Source: Phanerodontia chrysosporium (taxonomy: Eukaryota; Basidiomycota; Agaricomycetes; Polyporales; Phanerochaetaceae). From it: 64,000 nt of DNA. A program made the translations under genes and the position numbers. The stretch is from assembly GCA_001910725.1 (NCBI GenBank), contig MJGA01000001.1, positions 2,356,001 to 2,420,000 of the forward strand, in the 5' to 3' direction. The notes beneath the pieces are model-generated. The model saw nothing but the letters and a program-made list of their open reading frames with translations. It searched no databases and had not been told where the DNA came from. How positions within the stretch are numbered: the first letter of the stretch is position 1; each line of letters opens with the position of its first letter. Shown here piece by piece: positions 35,183-46,287 of this stretch.

Positions 35183-35930
35183 TGGGAAGGGGAGCCTGAG
35201 AATCGGTCGAAGATGGATGTTCGTTGAATGAACGGGTCGTGGTAGTCAAGTTCAACTGCAGGAGGCATATAAACGTCTTGATAAGTAGGCTGGAGGGTTA
35301 TGTCATCCAATGCAACGTGGTATAAACCGAGTATCCTTCGGTCCTATCGCAGCAGAGTCTTGACTCGCTTTCATGTGGTCTTAGGTCATCTCCGAGTCAT
35401 TCACGTATGTCTTACTTAGATTATCTTTGCGTAGTCCTCTAAGACAGAAAGTCAAGTATGAAGTGCACCATGCTTCGAGTATTGCAGTGGGATCAGATGA
35501 AAGTACCACTTACGCGTGCACTCGCGACTTGCCATAGTGCACTACCAGAACTCCATGATACGTGCGGGGGCGGGATCGAGTTCCGGAACGCTAGTTTTGT
35601 GGCAGACCTGCCCAGAGCGAAGGTTGCTCCGGATCGCTGGCTTGGCTTCTCGTCCTCTGGTATACTAGGTCAGCAGATATGAATGGCCTACACGAGTCCT
35701 CCGACCTTCTCGACTCTCGTGGCTTGGCCTTCTTCCATTGCAGAATGCGACCCCGCCGCCACAGGAGGCTACCCCAGCACGGCCAGCATGCCACCCGGGG
35801 CCGTGGCCCGTCCTACTTCTTGACGTCGGTCTGATTAGCAAAACCGTCAACTCCCGCCGACCGCCCAAGGTGCGCACTCACCTCGTCTACAGCCGAGGTT
35901 CAGCCCTGACTATTTCACAGAAACTCTGTG
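35183..35930. promoter_or_regulatory. Divergent spacer between paralogues 1 and 2
   Basis: About 750 bp holding both promoters. No clear gene; short frames at 35458-35794 lack support. Confidence 0.45.
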
Positions 35931-36727
35931 ATGCCCGGACCCCACCAGCCACCATCCAGGATCGCGCTCTCGATCTCCACCCTCGTCTGGCAGGACGCCC
36001 CCGAGCCGTTCCACCTTCCCACGTCCGCGCCGCGGGAGCTGGGCCGGTACGACGTCGTGCAGCAGCCCGTGAAGCTCGGCGCGCCTGCGTGGTCGTCCGC
36101 GCTGCAGTGCTTCGTGTGCACCCCGAAGCGCGACGCGTACGCCGCGGCCTACGGGGGTGCGTCGCGCGCGGGGCACCTCGGGACGTTCCGCACGCGGGGC
36201 ACCGGCGCGCCCCCGCTGCTGTTCCTGCACCGCGTGGGCACCGCGCAGCCGTTCCGCGGCATGCACCACGGTGCGTCCCACGACGCGTGCGGGCCGCCGT
36301 TCGTCTTCTGCGCGGACGCTGGCGGGGGCGCCGCCCCGCCCGAACGCTTCCGCGGCGGCGCGCCGCATTTGCAGCTCGACCTGCCGGACCTCGGCTGTCA
36401 TTTCTGGGCAGCGCGTTGGAGGAGGAGGGGGCCGAGGACTATGAGATGATGCTGGACGAGGACGGTGTGCCGAGTCAGGTAGGGTGGAGCGCGCCGTGGA
36501 CGGGCGAGGTCACGTACCGGGTCGGCGCCGAGTCGCAGGCGGCGACCATGACCTGGGAGAAGGAGATATGGGACGAGGAGGAAAGATGGGGCGTGCGTTT
36601 AGAAATCGAGCCTCACAGCGGGGAGCGTGACGAGAAGGATGTCTTCGCGCAAGATGGGCATGGGTTCCGGTTGACGCTGTTAGAGGTGTATGTCAAAGCA
36701 GACTTGCTCACGTCAGATGAACTATGA
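35931..36727 (+). CDS. Paralogue 2 of the unrecognised three-member family
   Basis: Function unknown. From the ATG at 35931: MPGPHQPPSRIALSISTLVW, then LGAPAWSSALQCFVCTPKRD, APPLLFLHRVGTAQPFRG and CGPPFVFC, followed by LQLDLPDLGCHF. These align with paralogue 3 (ALSALVW; GPPVWSAERGCFVFKPRSPY; VPPLIFVHRT; SPPFAYW). The frame must shift once near 36400, where CATTTCTGG seems to lack one T, to continue LGSALEEEGAEDYEMMLDED, GWSAPWTGEV and GFRLTLLEVYVKADLLTSDE before the stop at 36727. The family tail LEVYV is present. GC at third positions is extreme in the first half. It lacks the Lys-rich N-terminal head of the other two copies. The inverted repeat begins about 90 bp after its stop codon. Confidence 0.65.
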
Positions 36728-36816
36728 ATAAACAGAAGCAGTTCAAGATATATTCTGCAAATATGCAAATAAAATGGTCAGAGAATGAATTGCAGAGAAC
36801 TGCATGGTTGGCACTC

Positions 36817-38215
36817 ACAGTTCTGGTGGAAGTGGGAGTCGAAGAGCAACCTGCACTGAGCCAAGTTGACGCCCGGGGCAATCCCGGGGCAGCGGCGGCA
36901 CGCGCAGCGACGCGCTACACACCGTCATGACGTCGTCGCGACCAGGATCTGCACAATCCTCCAAGTGAACTCTCGAGATCACAATGAAGTCACCACCGGC
37001 CAACCCGTCTAAGCCGCTCAGCAACCGCATCTCTAGCGACCGCAGCGACAGGCGTGGTATCGCACCCCCAAACGCAAACGCACGCCGACCGAGGCCAGAC
37101 GCGTCCCTGCGCGTGTGGCTCCCACACCGTTACGCAGCCTGAGAAACGCGCGCGCGCGGACAGCCCTGCAGCCCAGCGGGACCCGGTTGCGTTGTCCTAC
37201 GTCATGGCGCGACTCGCCTACATAAGAGGACGCGGAAAGCGGACGCCACCGACCCTGTCCTGTGCACAGCGTTCGCCGGGGAGATTGCGCGACGACGACG
37301 AGCCGCGGCCTCTCAATCGTGCTGCTCCACACCATTTACATGGCCGACGCTCACCTCTCGCACTCGCGCCGCTGGTCTAGGCGGGCAAATCCATGGGCAT
37401 ACTGAATGGGTATCGGGAGACAGGTCGAGGGCAGAGGAAGGGCAGTGGTTACATGAAGGTGCCATTACCCCCAGTCTCGTCCTCGTCTATGCCCGCGCTG
37501 CGTGCGCTCACCGAGCAGACGAGACCCGCCCCAGACCGGCCACAGCGCGCGACGCGAAGCACGAACGGCGATTGTGCGACTTCTGTGTGTACGTTACACG
37601 CGTCCGATGAAGAGGACCTCAAAAGGCTCTGCGAGTAGCCAGTCCCACCCTCGGAGTCTCTGGCTCTACTAAAACTATGCAGAGCCGATGCATCGACACC
37701 TACCTTCGCGTCTGGCACCAGAGAACTTCTGCTGAACATTGCACATCCTTCACTGTCGTCACGCGTCGCGCACTGACGACCCTGCTACTGTGCTACACGC
37801 AGAAGCCGGGCCCCGCCCCGAACCTCCGGGCAGACCCACATCGCAACACTGCGCTGCCTCTCGTAACCGACCTCTCGTCCCTGTTCGCCGCCTTCTCAAG
37901 CCCGTGCACGCCTGGGGGCCAGACTCGCCGCGGCGCTGTCCAATGGCAGGCATCGTGCCCCATCGACGCGCCTCCCTGGCGCTTCCCCAGCCTTCGACTC
38001 CTGCACTCTCGCACCCCAGCCGCATACGTGCGATCGCCGCGACAGGCCTCGCCAGAGCCATCGATGCGGCCGCTGGTCCAGCCCGCGAGCTAGGTCTCAG
38101 GTGCGCTGCGACGCCTTCTCAGATCCAGGGCTGGCCCGCCTCCCAAAACGAGGCAGCGCAGAGCAATGGGGTGCGTGCTGCAGCCCGGCTATCTCGTCTC
38201 GAAACGCGCTGCACA
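36817..38215 (+). repeat. Long inverted repeat, copy A
   Basis: About 1.4 kb whose reverse complement recurs at 51035-52440 with roughly 90% identity by eye. Shared marks include GCCCGGGGCAATCCCGGGGC near the outer edge (36870), the near-identical block 37140-37300 (CGACTCGCCTACATAAGAGG; GTGCACAGCGTTCGCCGGGG), GGTATCGGGAGACAGGTCGA at 37410 and CTTCTCAGATCCAGGGCTGG near the inner edge (38115). Similarity fades inside about 38215. No protein family was recognised. Confidence 0.88.
37218..37229 (+). promoter_or_regulatory. TATA-like element conserved in both repeat copies
   Basis: CTACATAAGAGG lies in the most conserved part of the inverted repeat (counterpart 52027-52038 on the minus strand). 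About 110 bp downstream both copies have a Met codon followed by similar short peptides (ADAHLSHSRRWSR and TDVHLSHSRRWSR). Confidence 0.35.
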
Positions 38216-41200
38216 CGCTGACGTCGTGCACGCGGTTTTCTAGGCCCGCAGCGCTGCTCGCGAGTGCAGGTGGCTCGCCCCTTCAGTACGGCGCGATCGC
38301 GCGAGCTGCGTGACAGTCCCCGTCGCCAATTCCCCGCTGCCCAGGCACCTGCATCCAGCGCAGATCGCTTGTTTCCCCCGGGTATGGGGGCGTCATGCCA
38401 GATCCGGACGCCCTCTCCCATGATGCGCACACGCAGACTGATTGCTCGAGATTGCTTAGCAGGAGTTGCAGAGCTGACTCGCGGTGATCTACATAGAAAA
38501 GGCTCGTCGGGTGCGCAGCTCACAGTACGTTAGGCTTTTCCCTCTAACGAAAGATTGCGAGAACGGCGAGCTCACACTGTGCAGACGCCCGATTGGAAGT
38601 ATTGGTGCAGAGCTGTCGAGCACTCGCAGGACCCTCGCAGACTTGCCGGGCTCAGCGCAGCGTCATGGCAAGGCACGTCGCCCCTCGGGAGAACCCAACG
38701 CGCTGTCGCCTCTCGCCTTCGAGAAACGCACGCCGATGACGCCAAGGGGGCCTCCTGGCCACCGCCGACTCTCCGCCGTTCTCGCATCTTGCATCTGCAC
38801 AAGGTCACAGGCCCCTGCGCGCGTCATCCGCCTGCATACCGTGCCTCGAAATACACAGCGGCATTCATCAGCAACAATGGGCGTGATCGCGTGTGATGCG
38901 TCGCGGACGGTGCGTGCCCTTACCCATACAGTACACCCCGATGTCCCTCCCCTTGCTGTGCCGCGGCCCAGACCCACCAGCACGATGAACGGCCGCAGTG
39001 CGCGCGCAGGGTGTCCAGGCCCCCTCTCGCAGGCGCCCGCCTTCGCCTCGTGCACGCAGCGTTGCCGGTCGTGGGAGGCAGCACCAGCACCTCTCTGTGG
39101 TGTGTTCCCCACGGGAGAACGGCGGACGCGGTCTAGGCGGGCACAGCCTGCAGTGCACTCTGTCCCAGGCGCGGCACACGCGGGGAGGAGGGTTCGTGAT
39201 GTGCAAGGTTTATACCCCTGAGGCCTCCAGAGACGCGTCGCCGGGGACGCGCCTGCGGAGTGGCCACCCGGCGCACGCGCGCGCCACTCCGATATGCAGG
39301 CGTTGTGGAGCTCTCGGGGCGTACCGACCTGCGGGGGCGGTACCACGTCTCGGCCCCGGGGGGCAGTTTAGAACGGGGTGCGTGCGCCACCGGGATCTGT
39401 CCGGGTGTTTCCTGCTGTCACGGCCTGTCATAATTGGCTTCGCTGTATATACACACTGTAGAGCACAGAATCATGCAGTCCCCAGAGGCGCGCGCGAGGG
39501 TGCGGGTCTCGATTCGTGCAGCCTCAGACTCGAGGCCTGGAGAGGAGAAGCCGGCCCCCCTGGGGCGCGTACGTGCCACCGTTGCCCCACTCCTAAAGCG
39601 TAGCGCAGACTGCCGAGCGGGATTCGCAGTTTGCAGTGCTGTCGCAGGGGCGCCACTGCACCTCCAGGGGCCGGCCAGACTCGCGAGAAGGAGCGACGGA
39701 AGGCGGGTGGTGCGCTTCGAGACCCGCGCGTGCACCGTGTGCACGTCCCGAACTGCTGCAAGACTAGCCCGCCGGCGACAGGCCCAGTGCAGCAGCAGCA
39801 CTTGCCACACAGCGCAGGAGTAGCAGCGCACGCGCGCGCGCCGACGCGTGCGGGCGCCCGCGCGGCCGCGCCCTGATCGGCGTCCGGAGACCTCGCCAGG
39901 AAATACTGCCGCCCGAGGGTCTTCTCTCGCGCCACGGGGAGGGCGCACGACGCTGTGTACGCGCCCGCGCGTTGCCACCTCGCAGCGCACGCACGTGCGG
40001 CGCGACGGCACGCAGCCCTTTCGCTCCGAACGCGGCAGCAACGCGCGAGCCGGGTCGGCATGGCCACGCCCGTCATTATGTGTCGTCTCCTCGCACACAC
40101 TTTTTTACGTCGGCAGGCGTGCACTACATAGTGGGACGCTGCTCCGCGTCTTGTGCATGCCGGAGCTTGCTCGCCAGTCTGCCCCGCGCTTTGTTCGCTC
40201 TGGAGGAACGACGCTCCCTCCCTCCCGCGCGTGACCCGCGTCCGCGTTTCTGATGGTCCGCCGCTAGCGGGCGCGCGCGCGGAGGCCGGTTCCTCGTCCC
40301 TGTGCCGCGGGTGGGTGCGCATCCGCGAAGGCGGCTGCCAAGGGACACGGGCCTGCGCGCCGCGAGAACGGTTCGCGCCGCAGCTAAATTGCGATCGCAA
40401 GGGCGCGCGCGCGCGCGTTCTGATGTGTTGTGGTGTGCAGCGGTGCTGGTGGTGGTGGTGCTGGTGCGCGCGGTGCTGCACACGGAAAACGTACGACGCG
40501 CCCGTCTGTCGGTTGCCCTGCGCGAGCAGGAAAGGGAGGGAGAGATCGCGACAGCACGCACCCAGGATGCTGCGGCCCCCCATCCGCGTTTTTGCGGCAC
40601 CCAGGAAGTCTGCAACTCCCCTGCGCACCGTCCGGGCTCGCACAACAACCACGCAGAATCACCATCTAGGGAAGCCTCTGCACGGCTTGCCGCGCGGGTG
40701 CGGGCAAGGTTTCAGAGCGACACGCGCCGCCCGCCGCGATAATACGCACAGCAAAAACAATCTCCGAGCTTGCTTGACTGCCGGACCCGTCTGCACATCG
40801 CGCGCGCGCGCGGCCCTTACTACCAGGTGGGCCCTGCCTGCCTGGCCGATGCCGACGCCCAAATGTTCGCTGCCGCTGTTTGGGCCGTCCTGGCGTGTCT
40901 CGCACACCCTCGGAGCGGCGGCGTGCGCCCGCCGCCCTGTCCAGCGGGGCTCGCACTCTCCAGAGCGTAATTACGCTCTCCCGCTGCAACCATAACAAAA
41001 GAAAGAAAAAAGTGGGCCCGCAAATCTTCTCCAAGGCGCGCGGACATCAGGAAAACCCCCCCGCTCGGACACAGCCCCGCCCTTGTCATGTCTGCTCGCC
41101 AAGGGTCCAAAACATGGCGGGGAGAGAGCGCACCGCGAAGCATCGTACGAGCGACTCGCGGCAATGCACTGTCGCCGGTGCCGCGCGCCTGTGCGTTTCC

Positions 41201-42427
41201 TCGCAGATTTCCCGACTGCGCAAAGCGGGGGGACGCACAGCTCAGGGTGCGCAGCTCGCCCGCACACACATCACACCAAAAGCACACAGCGAGAACGGGT
41301 TTCGAGAACGGGGCGTGGCACACGCCAGGAGACACAGTGGTAGCTGGGCATTACCCGCGGTGTTTACACTAACATTACATGCGATCCGTTTTCTCTACAC
41401 TAGTGCGGCAAGCGGCGCCGGTCCGTATCGAGCACTAGCGCGAAAGCGTCCGACCGCCCGTCATCTGACGGCGGGGAGAGGGGGTGGGAAACAGGGCGAA
41501 GAAGGGGGAGGGGCTGCTTCTGCGATATGCATGTCCAAAGATAAGGGTCCGATGGCGGGGGAGAAGCCAACACAAAAACGCGCGCGCGCGCGCGGATGAA
41601 TCAGGGGGATGTGTCAAAGGGGAGGAGGCAACGGCATCGAAGACAGCGGTGTGTGACAGCAGAAGGGGGGCACGAAGCCAAAGGCAGATACGCTGGGGAT
41701 GTGACGCGGCGACGATGATGAGCGGCGCAGACAAATGCGGGAGAGCTAATGCAGTTGGGCGGAGAAAGCTCGTCATGCGGGTGCGAACGTTCGCGAATTG
41801 GGGGGGAAGAAACGGCGTGAAGGACAGAAAAAGAAGAAACACAAGAAGAAGAATAACCGTGCAGCTAGGGAAACCGACAAGAAGACTAATTTTACACAGC
41901 CCGTGGGACGATTGCATGGAGAGAAGGAAAAAGCGTGCGTGAGAAAGCTTGGGGAGAACGAGACGATGTGCGACAGAGACGCGTTTTGGCGACGAGCATC
42001 TGCGGGGATCGGTGCCGCCGCAGATGTATGCGGATAGGGGCGTCGGAAGCAAGGGGGAATGGGCTGGTCGATCGAGGCAGAGACTTGATCCCGCCGCGGG
42101 CGACAGGGGCGTGGGACACCCCTCGTGCGGTCGCGAAGGCGGGGGTGGGCGGCACGCTGGATGCAAAGCGTGTGGGACCCAGCGGCTCGAAAAGCGTCGA
42201 TGACGGCGGGGAGAGAGAGCAAGTGGTGCTCCTCGTCTCATGCCCTGGGGATGACGTACAGCCCCGGGAGATAGAGGTGTGCAGATTCGGTTGGGCGTCG
42301 AGTGGTGGGGTGCGTTGCGATCACGGGGCCGCCGTTTCGGCAGGCGCAGGTGTGTGTGTTCGACTTGTGTGGGCTTTGGCGGGGGCGCGCGCGTGCGGGT
42401 CGCGCGCGCGTGCGGGTCGCGCGGGCG
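38216..42427. other. Very GC/CpG-rich island, left part, no supported gene
   Basis: About 4.2 kb with long open frames on both strands and in several phases at once (for example 39471-40652 minus, 40153-40995 plus). That is what GC-rich sequence gives by chance. Peptides are Arg/Ala/Pro rich without domains. Alternating CG runs occur at about 40403, 40800 and 41579-41594. 41435-42427 may be the 3' UTR of the minus-strand gene that follows. Confidence 0.6.
41579..41594. repeat. (CG)8 microsatellite
   Basis: Eight CG units preceded by an A run. Similar shorter alternating tracts are scattered through 37.1-42.4 kb. Confidence 0.9.
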
Positions 42428-42871
42428 TTAGGTCGCGATGGGCCGCGAGCTGCGGGCGGGATGTGTGAGCTGGACGGCAGCGTAGGCGCCAGCGGGGAAC
42501 ACACACCTCTTGGCCGATGGCGAGCCGTGTGCGGCGGCGCCGGCGGGCTGCAGCGACGCGGGCACCGGGGGCGGGTACGCGGCGTAGCGCGCGGCGCCCT
42601 GCGGCTGGGTGGGGGCGCTGCCGAGGACGGCGTGGCCGTTTTTGCGGACGCTGAACTCGTCTCCGTCGATCCACATGTCGTGTGCGCTGCGTGGGGGCGC
42701 GGTGGGCGAGGTCATGAGCTTCTCGAGGAGCGGGGAGCCGATGAGGCGGGGCGGGATGGGGGGCTCCTCGGGGCGGACGTGGAGGCGGGTGTTGAGTGCG
42801 GAGGCGCGGCGGGGGAGGGCGGGGGGCGTGGGCATGGTGGGCGTGGAGAGGAGCTGTGTCGAGGAGGACAT
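42428..42871 (-). CDS. Small orphan protein, 147 aa, only non-chitinase gene supported in the island
   Basis: Not recognised. MSSSTQLLSTPTMPTPPALP starts at 42871, with a TATA box (GTTATATAG on the minus strand, 42946-42954) about 75-80 bp upstream at a normal distance. The middle has non-repetitive, protein-like text: PIPPRLIGSPLLEKLMTSP, then SAHDMWIDGDEFSVRKNGHA. The rest is Pro/Ala rich and ends SSRPIAT. An in-frame upstream Met at about 42943 is possible but falls close to the TATA box, so 42871 is preferred. No introns or signal peptide. A MWIDGDEFSVR core flanked by disorder suggests a short conserved motif protein. The antisense frames are longer but featureless. Confidence 0.5.
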   Translation of the reverse strand: MSSSTQLLSTPTMPTPPALPRRASALNTRLHVRPEEPPIPPRLIGSPLLEKLMTSPTAPPRSAHDMWIDGDEFSVRKNGHAVLGSAPTQPQGAARYAAYPPPVPASLQPAGAAAHGSPSAKRCVFPAGAYAAVQLTHPARSSRPIAT

Positions 42872-42945
42872 GTACAGCGGTGGCGGGCGGAGGAGGCGGG
42901 CTGGTGCGGTGCGAGGAAGGTGTGGAGCCGGGTGGGCTGGCAAGG

Positions 42946-42954
42946 GCTATATAA
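42946..42954 (-). promoter_or_regulatory. TATA box of the orphan gene
   Basis: GTTATATAG on the minus strand, 75-80 bp upstream of the ATG at 42871, standing out in GC-rich surroundings. Confidence 0.5.
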
Positions 42955-45900
42955 CGAGCGAGGGGGGACGTTAGGAGCGTCCATTTTGGGAGAGAAGCAA
43001 TCGCGAGATCTGGTGCGTTGGCCGATCCTCCCCCGTCGCAGCCCGATGGGATCTTGTCCTAAATTCTCCCTGCTCTTTACGCCCGACGATTGAGACGACC
43101 GCTCGCACCGCAATCCCAGGCCGGCTTCCTCTCAGATCCCTCGCTTGTCACGCGTGTGTCGCCATCGCTGGGCGTTGTATATTGCTAAGAAGCCGGCTGT
43201 TGTTCTCCTGCAGCCCGACGCCCGACGGCGGCACGCACGTTGGGCTCGCGTCAGCAACGTTTTGCGGTGCCGGCCTGACTCGGCATCCCCAGATGTCCGC
43301 TGCAGATGCCTCCGCGCGCAGCTCGCGGTTGTGAGACAGGCCAAGGGCGCCCGACGCGGCGGGGAAGCGCCACAACGCCTACGAGCTCCACGTCGGCCTC
43401 CGCGCCCTCTGCACGTTCGCCGTCTTCCCACCCTGGTGTGGCCCCGAGGCGGCGCCTCCGTGCGTCCGCTTTGCGCCAGGGACAAGCCACTCGCGCTGGC
43501 ACCCCGTTTTGGGCAGGCGTCGGCTTTAGGCCAAGGGTGCGATGGCCACCCGGTGCGGCCGTCCCTATCCCGGCGTCTGGCGGGAGGGTGCGCGCGCGGC
43601 GTCTGTAGAGCTGTCGCGCAGGCAGTGCAACACCCATTGATGGGGGCTGTCACCGCTTAGCACGGAAGGGAGGCCCTCCCTTCGACCTGCGCTCTGCGTC
43701 TCAACGAGTGTGCGCCATTCTGCGTCCGCGGGTGCTTCTCGCCTGCTCGCTCGCCCTGCCAACGACCACACCACGTCCTTCTGTGCCCCGGTAAGGGCGC
43801 ACCTGCACGCCGTGAGGGGCCGCGAAAGGGAGCGAGAGGGCCGTCGCGAGGGCGCCTGTGCACTTTCCGCCTTCTTGTCACACCCATCACAATGCTTGCC
43901 ACTGGGAGAGGAGCTGCCACCCGGGGACACTTGGAACGCGAAGCACCAGGCGCCGCCTTCTGCGCGTTTTTCGCACGCGGCCGGGCACTGTATCGGCGGC
44001 CTCGCAGGCACATGCAATGCAAAGCCACCCACAGCGCAGCCCGCGGCTTCCCACGCGCGCTGGCGACCTCCGTCGGGACGCGTCGGACGCTAATTTAATG
44101 TGCTATAACGCGCTGCCCGTGCGAGGCCGTCGCCATCGGCATTCTCTGTCACTGATACCTGCCCAGGGCGCCTCTATCCGCCTGACAGAGCACGCCGGAG
44201 CTTCGTCGTGCATTCGGAATCATCGCGAGACAGCGATCACGCATCCGTGTTCGCGTTTGGCATCACGTCCGCAGTCCGCTGCGTTGCGTACAGCGTGCTT
44301 ACCTGAGCAGCCCGCCCCGGGGCGCGACACACTGCACAGGCGCGCGAGCCTTTGGAATTGATTTTTCGCACGTATTTTTCTGCTCACATCGCCGTTTCCG
44401 CCACCCCCAAAAGCCCGAAATTGGCCACCACCAGAATATACGAGCGCAGACGCGCCTGGTGCGGTCCCCGCCGGCCTCAGCCACGCACCGCGACCGTGCG
44501 CTGCGCCCCCCTCCTGCGACGCACCGCGCTCTGGGCCCCGGCGCCTCTGATCTCCCGCGCGCCCCTGGTCGCCCCTGGGCCCTGGGCCCCAAACGCGATC
44601 GCAAGCCCGCGTCGCGTCGCCCACGGCGCGTCTCCTCCCGCGTGCTGGGCCTGTGCGCGCGCGCCTGGGCTGTCTCGGCTGCAGGCACACTCTTGCACCT
44701 GGTGCTGCCCAGTCCGCCGTGCGGCGGTGCTGCTCGCGCGGTTGCGTTCGGGGTGCGTGCGTGCCGGTGCTGACGAGGGGCCGATGGTGCGTAGCCCCGG
44801 TGCTCGTGCGCAGGAGGCCCTGCGGGCGTGGAACAGGGACGCACCCGGCCTGCCCGGCTTCTCGGTCGTGACAGGAGCGTGCTGCGTCCCCCAGGGCGCG
44901 CAGAACGCGTTCTGCGCCGTTCGGCTTGCCTTCATCTCAGCTGCAGTGACGGCAGCTCGCCCGCGGCCAACGCGTCCTGCGCGAAATGCGCTGCGATGGC
45001 GACGCCCGCTGCCTCACCCGCCGTCTCGAACGTGCTGGCCGCCGGGACATGACGCCTTGCACACACCAAAAAGGCTCGTCGCCTGCCTCTTTCGGGTGCG
45101 TGGCCTGTCCCGCGCGCTACCTCATCCGTCTGCAGGTCGCTGGAGTGCCATCCCGCCGCACTGTGCTGCGCCGTTTGCGACGGCTGTCCGGTAGGCAATG
45201 CGGACCGCCCCATCGACGCGCCCCCCGAGCAAAAGGTTTGTGGCGCAGAGCAGCGTGCTGTGCCTGCCCACCGCAGCACGCAGCACATCGTGTCGCATCC
45301 GCATCCCCCGCATCGCAGTGGCCCCGCGGGCGACGCTCCCTCACAGCACACACAGTTGTGCTGTGCAGGCCTAGCCCGCCGTAGCACCCGCACGGGCTCG
45401 CCCTGCTCGCAGCCCCCGCCGTCATCTCCGAGGAGCAGCGCCGCCACGACGGCAGTAGGCCGCACCTCCCCCAAACGCACCTCTGCACCCCCGCAAGCCG
45501 CGCCGTGCGCCAGTCCGCGCTGTGCCCATCCTGCCGTCGCTGCGCACCCAAACGCCCTGCACGAGGTTCTGGGCCCCACCGCCCACTCTGTTTCTGACAA
45601 CACCAGAATAATCACGCCCACCCCCCGCCGCAACCCCCGCCGATCCCGCCGCGTCCGCACGCACCGCAGGACTTCCTGGCGCACAGCCAGGGGTGCCCCG
45701 GCTCGGCTCCAGGCCCGCCATGCGCGCAGCAGAGCAGAGGCACCCACTCGCCAGGCACCCGCCGCCCAAAGCCCGCGGCGCCCGCCCGTCGTGCAGCAAC
45801 GGGGCGAGCCCACAGCGGCGCCCGCCAGCAGCCGACACCGTGCGGGGGCCCGGCCCGAGAAGGCGCGACGCCGCGAATCGCACGTTTCCGCGCGTGCGGG

Positions 45901-46033
45901 CGGAGGGCGCACGCACGCGCTCGCGCCGCCGCGTCTTGCACCGTCGCGTGTGTGTCTGTGTGTGTGTTTCTCGCGCCGCTCAAACGGCCGCCGCGCGCTG
46001 GCACCGGCAGATCTTGGGACGTGCCTGCGAAAT

Positions 46034-46053
46034 GGGGGGGGGGGGGGGGGGGG
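46034..46053 (+). repeat. Poly-G tract, 20 bases
   Basis: Uninterrupted G run in noncoding GC-rich sequence; second such tract in the window. Confidence 0.9.
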
Positions 46054-46258
46054 TCTGCGTGGTGGACGATCAGCAGTGCCGGCGGGACGTTGTATGTGTG
46101 GCTGGCACGGCGCCTTTCCGCCTCATGCGGGCCGCCCGCACTCTCGGGTAGCGCTTTCGCGCCTGCTCGAGCGCCGCGCAAAACCGCAGCCGTTCCGTCG
46201 GATCGCGTGCTTGCGCCTGCGAGCACGGCGCGGCGCGGGTGCAGCAGCAGTTTGCTTT

Positions 46259-46287
46259 TCTTCTTCTTCTTCTTCTTTTTCTTCTTC
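46259..46287 (+). repeat. Imperfect (TTC)n microsatellite
   Basis: Pyrimidine-only TTC repeats interrupted once by a T run. Confidence 0.8.

Noticed and set aside
39471..40652. 393-codon minus-strand frame
   Set aside because: Low-complexity composition, overlapped by several plus-strand frames, no motif.
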